Shown: positions 1 to 8,754 of the stretch, in pieces
Numbering within the stretch: the first letter of the stretch is position 1
Layout: each line of letters starts with the position of its first letter
NCBI RefSeq assembly: GCF_000473085.1
Contig: NZ_AXBA01000023.1
Span: forward strand, 193-64,192
Length of the DNA: 64,000 bases
Direction: 5' to 3'
Source: Azorhizobium doebereinerae UFLA1-100
GTDB taxonomy: Bacteria; Pseudomonadota; Alphaproteobacteria; Rhizobiales; Xanthobacteraceae
Made by a program: the position numbers and the translations under genes
Notes under the pieces: generated by a model
Told to the model about the DNA's origin: nothing
Seen by the model: the letters and a program-made list of their open reading frames with translations, nothing else
Database searches by the model: none

Positions 1-98
1 GCTTCCGCCTCGCCCGCAGCCAGAACCGGAACGCCGCGCGAAACCGGCGCTCCATACGTCTTCAGAAGAGCCTTCGCCTGATACTCATGGATGTTCAT
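1..98 (-). CDS. SucC-like CoA ligase beta subunit, N-terminal fragment
   Basis: Only the first 32 codons are inside the window; the gene runs off the left edge. The peptide begins [20 protein letters not shown], the canonical start of the ATP-grasp beta subunit of succinyl-CoA synthetase and of malate thiokinase (MtkA). The family couples acid:CoA ligation to nucleoside triphosphate. It lies 311 bp downstream of the first frc gene in the same orientation. It may therefore belong to the oxalate locus (CoA-ester recycling or malate-CoA ligation) rather than be the TCA-cycle copy. The fragment is too short to separate sucC from mtkA. The space between it and frc holds one strong terminator-like hairpin and nothing else I recognise. 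Confidence 0.8.
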   Translation of the reverse strand, partial: MNIHEYQAKALLKTYGAPVSRGVPVLAAGEAE

Positions 99-367
99 GG
101 CACGATCCCCGATGGATCGCCGGGCATGACATCGCACGCAGCGCGCGACGTCCCGGCGGGAACGATCGCCGACCGCGTGACGCGCCAGCAGATTGCGGAA
201 AGGACAAATGGCCGTGCGTGGCGCGATGGCGTCCGGAAGGGCTCAGCCCCATGGTCGGGCACATGCGCATGGTCGCACGGGACACAGGCCTGAGGGCCTG
301 CACATAACCTGAGCGTCGGCTCGATGACGACGACATCGACCGGGCGCGTGGCACGCCCGCCGGAGAA

Positions 368-393
368 CTCCCGGCGCCGCGTGGCGCCGGGAG
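368..393 (-). terminator. Terminator-like hairpin after frc
   Basis: A perfect 11-bp stem (CTCCCGGCGCC pairing with GGCGCCGGGAG) closes a 4-base loop 17 bp beyond the frc stop codon. In the minus-strand direction it is followed only by a short TTCT run, so termination may be partial and the sucC-like gene could be read through. Confidence 0.6.
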
Positions 394-409
394 CCTGTTG
401 ATCAGAAGA

Positions 410-1660
410 TCAGACCGCGCGAGCTTCGTGCAGCGCCTTGATCTGCTCCGCGGAATAGCCGAGGTCGGCCAACACTTCGTCGGTATGCTCGCCAAGCAGG
501 GGGGAGCCGGTGATCTCCACCGTCATGTCCGAGAACTTGATGGGCGAGCCGACGGTGAGATACTTGCCGCGCTGCTTGTGATCCACCTCGACGATCGTGC
601 CGCTCTCGCGCAGGGACGGGTCGTTGGCGATCTCCTTCATGGTGAGCACCGGAGCGCAGGGGATGTCGAACTTGCGCAGGATGTCCACCGCCTCGAACTT
701 GGTCTTGTCCGCCAGCCACGCCTCGATGGTGGCGAAGATGTCGAAGATCTTGTCCTGGCGAGCCTCAGCGGTGTTGTAGGCCGGATCGTTGATCCACTCC
801 TCGCGGCCCAGCGCCTTGCAGATCGGCGCCCAGGCATGGCCCTGGATGGTGAAGTAGATGTAGGCGTTGGGATCGGTCTCCCAGCCCTTGCACTTCAGCA
901 CCCAGCCCGGCTGGCCGCCGCCGCCCGCATTGCCGCCGCGCGGCACCACGTCGGAGAACGTGCCGTGGGGATACTGCGGGTATTCCTCGAGATAGCCGAC
1001 GCGGTCGAGGCGCTGCTGGTCGCGCAGCTTCACGCGGCACAGGTTGATGACCGAATCCTGCATGGAGACGGCGACCTTCTGGCCCTTGCCGGTCTTGTTC
1101 TTGGCATGCAGCGCCGTGAGGATGCCGATGGCCAGATGCATGCCGGTGTTGCTGTCGCCGAGCGCGGCGGCCGACACGGTGGGGGGACCGTCCCAGAAGC
1201 CGGTGGTGGAGGCGGCACCGCCGGCGCACTGCGCCACATTCTCATAGACCTTCAGGTCTTCATAGTGATGGCCGTCGGAGAAGCCCTTCACCGACGCGAC
1301 GATCATGCCCGGGTTCAGTTCCTTGATGTGCTCCCAGGTGAAGCCCATGCGGTCCAGCGCGCCGGGGCCGAAATTCTCCACCAGGACGTCGCTCTCCCTG
1401 ATGAGCTTGGTGAGGACTTCCTTGCCCTCGGGGGTCTTGGTGTCGAGGGTCAGCGAGCGCTTGTTGGAATTCAGCATGGTGAAATAGAGCGCATCCGCAT
1501 TGCTGATGTCGCGCAGCTGATTGCGCGTCACGTCGCCGGAACCCGGGCGCTCGACCTTGATCACGTCGGCGCCAAACCACGCCAGCAACTGCGTGCAGGC
1601 CGGGCCAGCCTGAACATGCGTGAAATCGATGATCTTGATACCCTCGAGCGGCTTGGTCAT
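410..1660 (-). CDS. frc: Formyl-CoA:oxalate CoA-transferase (paralogue 1)
   Basis: Class III CoA-transferase of 416 residues, close to the 428 of Oxalobacter Frc. It moves CoA from formyl-CoA to oxalate, making oxalyl-CoA for Oxc or for a reductase. The catalytic aspartate falls at D169 in the GDSNTG motif, exactly the Oxalobacter number, and R38, K137 and Y139 are also in place. The glycine loop over the active site (NAGGGGQ, about 244-250) is intact, although the preceding segment is about 12 residues shorter. Residue 48, a tryptophan in Oxalobacter Frc and E. coli YfdW, is glutamine here. The ATG has an AAAGGGAGA ribosome site. It follows paralogue 2 on the same strand after a 437-bp gap, so it may have its own promoter. 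Confidence 0.93.
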   Translation of the reverse strand: MTKPLEGIKIIDFTHVQAGPACTQLLAWFGADVIKVERPGSGDVTRNQLRDISNADALYFTMLNSNKRSLTLDTKTPEGKEVLTKLIRESDVLVENFGPGALDRMGFTWEHIKELNPGMIVASVKGFSDGHHYEDLKVYENVAQCAGGAASTTGFWDGPPTVSAAALGDSNTGMHLAIGILTALHAKNKTGKGQKVAVSMQDSVINLCRVKLRDQQRLDRVGYLEEYPQYPHGTFSDVVPRGGNAGGGGQPGWVLKCKGWETDPNAYIYFTIQGHAWAPICKALGREEWINDPAYNTAEARQDKIFDIFATIEAWLADKTKFEAVDILRKFDIPCAPVLTMKEIANDPSLRESGTIVEVDHKQRGKYLTVGSPIKFSDMTVEITGSPLLGEHTDEVLADLGYSAEQIKALHEARAV

Positions 1661-2097
1661 GTGGATCTCCCTTTCAACGACTTGCCTCGACCCGCAGTCG
1701 AGGCGCTATGCCTGGTCACGACACTTCATGATGGCGGCATCGCCGACCGCGCCCCTTTGCGGAAGAGAACTGATCGCACCGGACATGGCCCACTCTGATT
1801 TGGCTTAGCCGTACTCGAGGTCTCATCACGCATCAGGGCCCGAACGCCGCCGGTCCGCCGCCCCCCGCACGGGGAACGACCGACCCGCTGCCTGACCTTG
1901 AGGGGCAGGCTGACCGGGCCATTCCGCGGGATGCCGGCGGGGCGCGCCCCGCCCGATCCGGCGTTGACGGCCGGGCCCGGCATCCCAAGGTCTTCTTCGC
2001 GGGCCGGTCCGGCCCGCCGGGCATTGCTACCCAAAGTCCCGCCCCGGCACGCGCCGAGGCCATGCGACAGGCCCGAGGCCGGCCGCCAAGGATGGTC
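1661..2097 (-). other. 437-bp frc-frc spacer with three inverted repeats
   Basis: No convincing gene lies here. A perfect hairpin (8-bp arms, 1684-1704) sits just upstream of the first frc gene. A perfect 18-bp palindrome of GGCGGGGCG and its complement spans 1936-1953. A terminator-like stem (GCGGGCC / GGCCCGC, loop GGTCC) spans 1999-2017, about 80 bp beyond the stop of frc paralogue 2, but lacks a T tract. The likely roles are termination after one frc and a separate promoter for the other; this is inference. Confidence 0.5.
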
Positions 2098-3378
2098 TCA
2101 CTCCGCCGCCTGGCGCACCGGCTCGGCGCCCACGGCGCCGGACATCTTGACCTGGGCGATGCGCTCCGCATCGAAGCCCAGGACGGCGGCGAGGATTTCC
2201 TCGGTGTGTTCCCCGAGCAGCGGCGATCGCTCCACCGGCACGTCGTTGTCCGACAGCTTCACCGGGTTGCCGACCGTCAGGTAGGGGCCACGCACCGGGT
2301 GATCCACCTCCACCAGCGTGCCGGTGGCATAGAGCGACTCGTCGGCGATGATCTCCTTCATGGAGAGGATCGGCCCGCACGGAATGTCGTAGCGGTTGAG
2401 TACCTCCATGGCCTCGAACTTGGTGTGGGCCATGGTCCACGCTTCGATGCGGGTGAAGATCTCGTTGAGGTGCGGCAGGCGCGCCGCCGGCGTCGCGTAA
2501 TTGGCGTCCGTCTTCCAGGACGGCTCACCGATCACATCGCAGATCTTGTCCCACACCGGAGCCTGGGTGATGAAATAGATGTAGGCGTTGGGATCGTGTT
2601 CCCAGCCCTTGCATTTCAGGATGCGGCCCGGCTGGCCACCGCCGGAATCATTGCCCGCGCGCGGCACCGCGTCGCCAAACGGCAGGCCCTCACCGAACTG
2701 GCTATATTCGCGCAGCGGCCCGCGCTCCAGGCGCTGCTGGTCGCGCACCTTCACCCGGCAGAGGTTCAGCACGCTGTCCTGCATGGCAGCGAGCACCTTC
2801 TGGCCGCGCCCGGTGTGCTCGCGCTGGTACAAAGCGGTGACGATGCCGAGCGCCAGATGCAGCCCCGTGCCGCTGTCGCCGATCTGCGCGCCCGTCACCA
2901 TGGGCAGGCCATCGCGGAAGCCGGTGGTGGAGGCGGCGCCGCCGGTGCACTGGGCGACGTTCTCATAGACCTTGCAATCCTCGAACGGGCCGGGACCGAA
3001 GCCCTTCACCGAAGCGAGGATCAGGCGCGGGTTGAGGCTCTGCAAACGCTCCCAGGTGAAGCCCATGCGGTCGAGCGCGCCGGGCGCGAAATTCTCCACC
3101 AGCACGTCGCAAGCTCTCACCAGATCCTCGAGCACCTTCTTTCCCTCGGGATTCTTGGTGTCGAGAGTGATGGAGCGCTTGTTGGAGTTCAGCATGGTGA
3201 AGTAGAGGCTGTCGGCATTGGGGACGTCACGCAGTTGGGTGCGCGTGACATCGCCCTCGCCGGGGCGCTCCACCTTGATCACGTCGGCGCCGAACCAAGC
3301 CAGCAACTGCGTGCAGGTCGGCCCCGACTGAACGTGGGTGAAATCCAGGATGCGGACGCCGTCCAAGGCCTTTCCCAT
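2098..3378 (-). CDS. frc: Formyl-CoA:oxalate CoA-transferase (paralogue 2)
   Basis: A second class III CoA-transferase (426 residues), clearly homologous to paralogue 1 over its whole length but with a distinct C-terminal tail. I place the start at the ATG giving MGKALDGV, which aligns with the family start; an in-frame ATG four codons upstream (3390) is possible. The catalytic aspartate is D168 in GDSGTG, shifted by a one-residue deletion. Position 48 is again glutamine instead of the tryptophan of characterised enzymes. The glycine loop reads NDSGGGQ rather than NAGGGGQ, so the lid over the active site differs and substrate preference may differ too. It lies directly downstream of oxc (gap about 130 bp) and is probably co-expressed with it. 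Confidence 0.88.
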   Translation of the reverse strand: MGKALDGVRILDFTHVQSGPTCTQLLAWFGADVIKVERPGEGDVTRTQLRDVPNADSLYFTMLNSNKRSITLDTKNPEGKKVLEDLVRACDVLVENFAPGALDRMGFTWERLQSLNPRLILASVKGFGPGPFEDCKVYENVAQCTGGAASTTGFRDGLPMVTGAQIGDSGTGLHLALGIVTALYQREHTGRGQKVLAAMQDSVLNLCRVKVRDQQRLERGPLREYSQFGEGLPFGDAVPRAGNDSGGGQPGRILKCKGWEHDPNAYIYFITQAPVWDKICDVIGEPSWKTDANYATPAARLPHLNEIFTRIEAWTMAHTKFEAMEVLNRYDIPCGPILSMKEIIADESLYATGTLVEVDHPVRGPYLTVGNPVKLSDNDVPVERSPLLGEHTEEILAAVLGFDAERIAQVKMSGAVGAEPVRQAAE

Positions 3379-3454
3379 GGGATCCCTCATGTCCTTTCCG
3401 CACGCGCCTTAAGCAACGCTTGGTGTCTCGTTGATCAACGCGGGTGGAGAAGGA

Positions 3455-3476
3455 GGGCGGGGCCTTGGCTCCGCCC
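3455..3476 (-). terminator. Terminator-like hairpin after oxc
   Basis: GGGCGG pairs with CCGCCC, with an inner GCC/GGC step and one mismatch, 36 bp past the oxc stop. A T/C-rich stretch follows in the transcribed direction. It may attenuate rather than block reading into frc paralogue 2. Confidence 0.45.
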
Positions 3477-3511
3477 GGCTGACTTGAAGTCCGGCCGCAA
3501 TCGCCGTGATG

Positions 3512-5251
3512 CTATTTCTTGCGCACCACCACGCTCTGCGGATTGAGGCTGCCGATGTTGCCGCTCTCGCTGCCCGCCGCCGGATCGATGACGGCGTTGA
3601 TGAGGGTCGGCTTGCCGCTGTCCATGGCATCGCTCACCGCGCGGTAGAGCGCGTCCGGGGTGGTGACATTCACGCCCACCCCGCCGAAGGCTTCCATCAT
3701 CTTGTCGTAGCGGCTGTCCTTCACGAACACCGTGGTGCCCGGATCGCGGCCGGTCGGATCGGTGTCCGTGCCGCGGTAGATGCCGTTGTTGTTGAAGATG
3801 ACGATGCAGACCGGCAGGTTGTAGCGGCAGATCGTCTCCACCTCCATGCCGGAGAAGCCGAAGGCGCTGTCGCCTTCCACCGCCAGCACCGGCTTGCCGC
3901 TTTCAACAGCCGCGGCGATGGCGAAGCCCATGCCGATGCCCATCACGCCCCAGGTGCCCACGTCCAGGCGCTTGCGCGGCTGATACATGTCGATGATGCC
4001 GCGGGCGAGATCGAGCGTATTGGCGCCCTCGTTCACCAGGATCGCGTCGGGGCGTTCCTTGATGACGTTCTTCAGCGCGCCGAGCGCGCCATGGAAGTCC
4101 ATGGGCGAGGAGTTCTTCAGGAGCTTCGGCGCCATCTTGGCGATATTGGCTTCCTTCTTGGAGCGGATCGATTCCACCCAGTCGGCCGGCGGGGCCTGCC
4201 AATCGCCGTCGATGCGCGCCAGCAGGGCGGACACCACGGAGCCGATGTCACCCACCAGCGGCGCGGCGATCTCGACGTTGGAGTCCATCTCCTTCGGCTC
4301 GATGTCCACCTGGATGAACTTCTTCGAGCCGGGCTCGCCCCAGGTCTTGCCCTTGCCGTGCGAGAGCAGCCAGTTGAGGCGGGCGCCAAGCAGCAGCACC
4401 ACGTCCGAATCCTTCAGCGCCGTGGAGCGCGCGGCGCCCGCGGACTGCGGATGGGTATCGGGCAGCAGGCCCTTGGCCATGCTCATGGGCAGGAAGGGAA
4501 TGCCGCTCTTCTCGACCAGCGCACGGATGTCGTCGTCCGCCTGGGCGTAAGCCGCACCCTTGCCCAGAATGATCAGCGGCCGCTTTGCACTCTTCAGCAG
4601 GTCGATGGCGCGATCCACCGCCTTCGTGCCGGGGATCTGTTCCGGCGCGGCATCAATGACCTTCACCAGCGACTTCTCGCCGGCGGCCGCATCCATCACC
4701 TGCGAGAACAGCTTGGCGGGCAGGTCGAGATAGACGCCGCCGGGACGGCCGGAGACGGCCGCACGGATGGCGCGGGCCACGCCGATGCCGATGTCGGCCG
4801 CGTGCAGCACGCGGAAAGCGGCCTTGCACAGCGGCTTGGCGATGGCCAGTTGGTCCATCTCCTCATAGTCGCCCTGCTGGAGATCCACGATCTCGCGCTC
4901 GGACGAGCCGCTGATCAGGATCATCGGGAAGCAGTTGGTGGTGGCGTTGGCCAGCGCCGTCAGGCCGTTGAGGAAGCCCGGCGCGGAGACGGTGAGGCAG
5001 ATGCCGGGCTTCTTGGTGAGGAAGCCGGCGATGGCCGCCGCGTTGCCGGCGTTCTGCTCGTGGCGGAAGGAGATGACGCGAATGCCTTCGGCCTGCGCCA
5101 TGCGCCCGAAATCGGTGATCGGGATGCCCGGCACGCCATAGATCGTGTCGACGCCGTTCAGCTTCAGCGCATCGATGACCAGATGGAAGCCATCGGTCAG
5201 CTCCTGGGCCTCGGCGTCGTTGGCGTCAATTCTCTGTGCAACTGCGGACAT
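3512..5251 (-). CDS. oxc: Oxalyl-CoA decarboxylase
   Basis: Thiamine-diphosphate enzyme (579 residues) that decarboxylates oxalyl-CoA to formyl-CoA and CO2. With Frc it forms the CoA cycle that breaks down oxalate. The N-terminal pyrimidine-binding domain holds the catalytic glutamate in RHEQNAG (E65, equivalent to E56 of Oxalobacter Oxc). The central domain follows, and the C-terminal pyrophosphate-binding motif runs from EGDS (about 459) to NNN (487-489). The start chosen is the ATG behind GGGAGGA; the open frame extends 20 codons further but lacks family similarity there. The gene follows the GntR regulator by 113 bp and precedes frc, so gntR-oxc-frc is likely one transcription unit. Confidence 0.95.
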   Translation of the reverse strand: MSAVAQRIDANDAEAQELTDGFHLVIDALKLNGVDTIYGVPGIPITDFGRMAQAEGIRVISFRHEQNAGNAAAIAGFLTKKPGICLTVSAPGFLNGLTALANATTNCFPMILISGSSEREIVDLQQGDYEEMDQLAIAKPLCKAAFRVLHAADIGIGVARAIRAAVSGRPGGVYLDLPAKLFSQVMDAAAGEKSLVKVIDAAPEQIPGTKAVDRAIDLLKSAKRPLIILGKGAAYAQADDDIRALVEKSGIPFLPMSMAKGLLPDTHPQSAGAARSTALKDSDVVLLLGARLNWLLSHGKGKTWGEPGSKKFIQVDIEPKEMDSNVEIAAPLVGDIGSVVSALLARIDGDWQAPPADWVESIRSKKEANIAKMAPKLLKNSSPMDFHGALGALKNVIKERPDAILVNEGANTLDLARGIIDMYQPRKRLDVGTWGVMGIGMGFAIAAAVESGKPVLAVEGDSAFGFSGMEVETICRYNLPVCIVIFNNNGIYRGTDTDPTGRDPGTTVFVKDSRYDKMMEAFGGVGVNVTTPDALYRAVSDAMDSGKPTLINAVIDPAAGSESGNIGSLNPQSVVVRKK

Positions 5252-5364
5252 AACCCGTCCTCCCGAAAGTTCTTTGGCTGTACCGGCGATCTTGCGTCTT
5301 AGATGAGCCATGGGCTTCCGGTCTGCCCGGAAGGCCCAGACCCCGGCGGGCCCCTCGGCGCCGC

Positions 5365-6111
5365 CTATTCAGGAAATTGTCCGTGCTTCTCCACCAGCGC
5401 GGCGAGGGCCATCGTGTGCTCGCGCACAAGGCGCTCGGCGCGTTCCGGATCCCGCGCCTCGAGCGCGTCGATGATCGCCATGTGCTCCTGCATGGACACC
5501 TGGGAGCGGTTGTCCTGCCGGATCGACACCGCCCGGATGGCCCGCATGTGCAGGAAGAGATTTTCCGTCATGTCCACGATCAGGCCGCTGCCACCCATGC
5601 GGATGATCGCCTGATGGAAGGCGATATTGGCCTTCGAATAGTCATGGACATGAGCCGCAGGAGGCTCCTGCTCGAATTCGTTGAACAGCCGCCGCAGCCC
5701 CTTGAGGTCGGCGGAGCTGGCGTGGGTCGCGGCCAGCCGGGCAGCCATGCTTTCCAGCGCCGCCCACACGGTGATCATCTCGACCAGCTGCCGCTTGGTC
5801 TTGCGCACCACGAAGATGCCGCGCCGGGGCACGGAGCGGACAAAGCCTTCTTGCTCCAGCACCGTCATCGCTTCACGGATGGGGGTGCGGCTCACGCCGA
5901 GATCCTCGGAGAGCTGACGCTCATCCAGACGGAAATCGGTGCTGCTGCCGTAGATGTCCATTTCCGTGATGGCCCGCTTGAGAGCGTCGTAGGCCAGGGC
6001 GCGCAGGCTCGAACTCGCCCCGAGGGGCTCGACATTGAGCTTTGGTGTATCTGCGACCTGATCCACGAGGCCTGTCCCCTTCCCTGTGGCAGCGCCTTCT
6101 GGCGGGCGCAT
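5365..6111 (-). CDS. GntR-family (FCD) regulator of the oxalate genes
   Basis: FadR-type regulator (248 residues from the ATG at 6111). The N-terminal winged helix-turn-helix (about 40-95) contains the motif [12 protein letters not shown]. The all-helical FCD effector domain follows (about 105-235), with the conserved HQAI and EHMAI histidine elements that often bind metal and a carboxylate ligand. Its place upstream of oxc and downstream of the transporter points to control by oxalate or a related acid. A TTG start at 6156 (15 more codons, with GAGG/GGGGA upstream) is an alternative. I prefer 6111 because the longer N-terminus would cover a palindromic candidate operator at 6124-6139. Confidence 0.82.
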   Translation of the reverse strand: MRPPEGAATGKGTGLVDQVADTPKLNVEPLGASSSLRALAYDALKRAITEMDIYGSSTDFRLDERQLSEDLGVSRTPIREAMTVLEQEGFVRSVPRRGIFVVRKTKRQLVEMITVWAALESMAARLAATHASSADLKGLRRLFNEFEQEPPAAHVHDYSKANIAFHQAIIRMGGSGLIVDMTENLFLHMRAIRAVSIRQDNRSQVSMQEHMAIIDALEARDPERAERLVREHTMALAALVEKHGQFPE

Positions 6112-6123
6112 GCCGTCGGTGAA

Positions 6124-6139
6124 ATACTGCGTACTGTAT
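6124..6139. promoter_or_regulatory. Candidate GntR operator upstream of gntR-oxc
   Basis: The 16-base imperfect palindrome ATACTGCGTACTGTAT has ATAC/GTAT arms and lies 13 bases before the preferred gntR start. FCD-type GntR proteins usually bind such short AT-edged palindromes and often repress themselves. The same core AATACTGC recurs upstream of tctC at 9951. Assignment to this regulator is inference. Confidence 0.45.
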
Positions 6140-6167
6140 GCGACGACTCCGCGCAATCCCCGTGCCT

Positions 6168-6185
6168 CGCGGAAAAATTTCCGCG
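6168..6185. promoter_or_regulatory. GGAAA-TTTCC palindrome, possible IclR box
   Basis: CGCGGAAAAATTTCCGCG has perfect 8-base arms. Its core GGAAAAATTTCC resembles the classical IclR-type box, and a near copy (GGAAATATTTCT) lies at 11189 upstream of the panE-like gene next to the iclR gene. Located just upstream of gntR-oxc, it may let the IclR protein also act on the catabolic genes. Confidence 0.4.
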
Positions 6186-6272
6186 GTGCAGCAAAAATCC
6201 TGCTGCTGTGCGGCTTTGCGCTGGGTCACCACCGGCCGCGGAGGGTGTGGTGGGGCCGCTGAACGCAGGCGA

Positions 6273-6292
6273 GGGCTGCGGCAAAGCAGCCC
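6273..6292 (-). terminator. Terminator-like hairpin after tctA
   Basis: A perfect 7-bp stem, GGGCTGC with GCAGCCC around a 6-base loop, starts 11 bp after the tctA stop. There is no T tract, so strength is uncertain. Confidence 0.45.
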
Positions 6293-6302
6293 CCGCGCGG
6301 CG

Positions 6303-7820
6303 TCATTCGGCGGCAGCCGCTTTGGCCCGGTCGCCGCGCAGGCGATGCAGCACCGCGCCGATCAGCGGCCAGAACAGCATCACCAGGGCCAGCGTCACGA
6401 TGCTGCCCACCAGGGGGTTCGACCAGAAGATGCCGAGGTTGCCCTGCGAGACCAGCATGGCCTGGCGGAACGAGCTCTCCGCCATGTCGCCCAGCACCAG
6501 CGCCAGCACCAGCGGCGCCAGCGGATAGTCCAGCTTCTTGAACAGATAGCCGATGACGCCGAACACCAGCATCACCGCGATGTCCATGGTGGCGTTGTGC
6601 ACGGTGTAGGCACCGACCGCGCAGACCACCAGGATGATGGGCGCGATGACGCTGAACGGCACCCGCAGGATGGCCGCGAACAGCGGCACCGTGGTCAGCA
6701 CCACCAGCAGGCCGGCGATGTTGCCCAGATAGATGGAGGCGATCAGGCCCCAGACGAAGTCCTTCTGCTCCACGAACAGCAGCGGCCCGGGCTGGAGCCC
6801 CCAGATCAGCAGGCCGCCCAGCAGCACGGCGGCAGTGGGCGATCCGGGAATGCCCAGCGTCAGCATGGGCAGCAGCGCGCTGGTGCCGGCGGCATGGGCG
6901 GCCACTTCCGGCATCACCACGCCTTCCAACTCGCCCTTGCCGAACTCCCGGCCCCGCTTCGAGAACCGCTTGGCGAGGCCGTAGCTCATGAAGGAGGCGG
7001 GCGTGGCGCCGCCGGGCGTGATGCCCATCCAGCAGCCCACCGCCGCCGAGCGCAGGCAGCCCAGCCAGAATCTCGGCAGCTGCTTCCAGGTCTCGAACAC
7101 CACCCTGGCATTGATGGCGGCGCTCTTGCCCTTGAAGGCCAGCCCCTCCTCCATGGTGAGCAGGATCTCACCGACGCCGAACAGGCCGATGACCGCCACC
7201 AGGAAGTCGAAGCCGCGCAACAGCTCGACCGAGCCGAAGGTCATGCGCAATTGCCCGGTCACCGTGTCGATGCCCACCGCCGCCAGGGCGAAGCCCAATG
7301 TCATGGCCGCCAGCACCTTGGTGGGCGGCTCGCGCCCCATGCCCACGAAGGAACAGAAGGTGAGGAGATAGACCGCGAAGAACTCCGCCGGCCCGAACTG
7401 CAAGGCGAACTTGGCGATGACCGGCGCCAGAAAGGTGATGAGCAGCACGGCGATGAAGGCGCCGATGAAGGAGCCGGTGAAGGCGGCGGTCAGCGCCTCG
7501 CCGGCCCGCCCCTTCTGCGCCATGGGATGGCCGTCGAATGTCGTCGCCACCGACCATGGCTCGCCTGGAATATTGAACAGGATCGAGGTGATGGCGCCGC
7601 CGAACAGCGCTCCCCAATAGATGGAGGAGAGCATGATGATCGCGGAGACCGGCGACATGGAGAAGGTGAGCGGCAGCAGGATGGCGACGCCATTGGCCCC
7701 GCCGAGGCCCGGCAGCACGCCGATGAGCACGCCGAGCATGATGCCCACGAACATGTAGACGATGTTCATGGGGTCGGCGAGGACGCCGAACCCGGCAATC
7801 AGAGATGAAAGCGCTTCCAC
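6303..7820 (-). CDS. tctA: Tripartite tricarboxylate-type transporter, large membrane subunit TctA
   Basis: Large polytopic inner-membrane protein (505 residues, about 11-12 hydrophobic segments) of the TctA family. It contains the conserved glycine-rich stretches GVLPGLGGANG (about 34-44) and TPGGATPA in the middle of the chain. With TctB it forms the secondary, ion-driven permease fed by the periplasmic binding protein TctC. The start is GTG with a strong GGGGAGGA site. The gene follows tctB by 105 bp. Members of this family carry citrate, other carboxylates or terephthalate. Placement between oxalate genes and their regulators suggests an oxalate or small-dicarboxylate importer, in a genome window that shows no OxlT-like antiporter. 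Confidence 0.92.
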   Translation of the reverse strand: MEALSSLIAGFGVLADPMNIVYMFVGIMLGVLIGVLPGLGGANGVAILLPLTFSMSPVSAIIMLSSIYWGALFGGAITSILFNIPGEPWSVATTFDGHPMAQKGRAGEALTAAFTGSFIGAFIAVLLITFLAPVIAKFALQFGPAEFFAVYLLTFCSFVGMGREPPTKVLAAMTLGFALAAVGIDTVTGQLRMTFGSVELLRGFDFLVAVIGLFGVGEILLTMEEGLAFKGKSAAINARVVFETWKQLPRFWLGCLRSAAVGCWMGITPGGATPASFMSYGLAKRFSKRGREFGKGELEGVVMPEVAAHAAGTSALLPMLTLGIPGSPTAAVLLGGLLIWGLQPGPLLFVEQKDFVWGLIASIYLGNIAGLLVVLTTVPLFAAILRVPFSVIAPIILVVCAVGAYTVHNATMDIAVMLVFGVIGYLFKKLDYPLAPLVLALVLGDMAESSFRQAMLVSQGNLGIFWSNPLVGSIVTLALVMLFWPLIGAVLHRLRGDRAKAAAAE

Positions 7821-7925
7821 GATGTCCTCCCCTGTGCCGGACGCCGGATGCGTTTCCTGGCACGTGCAAACGGGATGTGAGCGTCACGGACGCCCGGCGT
7901 GGCTTTGCCGGCCGGGCGCGAGGCG

Positions 7926-8432
7926 TCAGTAGCCGAGGGCGGTCTCGATCGGCCCCTTGGGCAGCGGCACGAGGAACCAGATCTCGAACATCACGAAAAG
8001 GACCAGGGGCACCCCGATCGCCACCGGCAGGATCAGCGGCAGCTTGTACTTGCCCAGCCACCACATGAAGAAGGCGATGAAGATGGCCGAGGACACGTAA
8101 AGTCCCAGCAGGTTGATGAGCACCACATAAGCAGTGGTGGGCACGAGGACCTGGAGCACCGAGCGCAATTGCGAGCGATCAACGAAGTTGGATCGGTCCG
8201 GATGCGAGGCGAGGACACATTTGAGCAGCGTGCCGATGCTGGCCACCATCATGATGGCGCCGACATAGAAGGGGAAATAGCCCGCCTGCGGGCCATCGCT
8301 CGCCCAGCGCGCCCCGATCCGCCAGCTATCGACCATGACCAGCGTCGCGACCGCCATGAAGGCGAGCGCCACGACGATGTCCATGGTCCGGCGTGTGACG
8401 GTGTGCTCGGACGCGGCGTTGTGGGATTCCAT
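7926..8432 (-). CDS. tctB: Tripartite tricarboxylate-type transporter, small membrane subunit TctB
   Basis: Small membrane subunit (168 residues) with four predicted transmembrane segments, at about 18-37, 55-75, 95-130 (two close segments) and 140-160. This is the usual TctB layout of paired helices separated by a polar loop. The start ATG is preceded by GGGGAG at good spacing; the open frame upstream of it has no family similarity. It lies between tctC and tctA in the standard order. TctB is needed for transport by TctA but is poorly conserved in sequence, so the call rests on topology and gene order as well as on the DxxPxxFP-like segment near the second helix. Confidence 0.85.
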   Translation of the reverse strand: MESHNAASEHTVTRRTMDIVVALAFMAVATLVMVDSWRIGARWASDGPQAGYFPFYVGAIMMVASIGTLLKCVLASHPDRSNFVDRSQLRSVLQVLVPTTAYVVLINLLGLYVSSAIFIAFFMWWLGKYKLPLILPVAIGVPLVLFVMFEIWFLVPLPKGPIETALGY

Positions 8433-8672
8433 GCAGTTTCTCCCCAGATCGACAAGGCCTAAGGACCGCCCCGCGCAAGGCGAGGCGGGAACAACTGCCG
8501 GGGCGGCGCGCTCCGGCATGTCCGATCGGCGTTCGTGACCCCGCTGCGCCGGCGCTCATCAGGAGCGCGCCCTGGCCCCGGGGGCCGCAGGAACGTCGCT
8601 CTCGAAACCGGGCACGCGGCCGGCCATCCATCCCGCCGGGGCCCGGTCCTGCCGGGCACCCTGGCGCCTGCA

Positions 8673-8706
8673 CATGCCGGCCGCCCCGATGGGCCGCGCC
8701 GGCATG
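8673..8706 (-). terminator. Hairpin in the 322-bp tctC-tctB gap
   Basis: CATGCCGGC pairs perfectly with GCCGGCATG, and an inner GCCC/GGGC stem extends it. No T tract follows. It sits 49 bp after tctC and may protect or trim the tctC message, so that the binding protein is made in excess over the membrane subunits. No gene is seen in the rest of the gap. Confidence 0.45.
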
Positions 8707-8754
8707 CGACGCGGGCCTTTACCCGGCGGCTCAGGTCGCCGCTGACGCCACGGC

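Noticed and set aside
398..1798. Plus-strand frame opposite frc
   Set aside because: Antisense shadow; the minus strand encodes a complete Frc with catalytic Asp169.
6187..6205. GCAGCA/TGCTGC hairpin as a terminator
   Set aside because: Six-base arms with a 7-base loop, between two stronger elements and without a T tract; likely chance.
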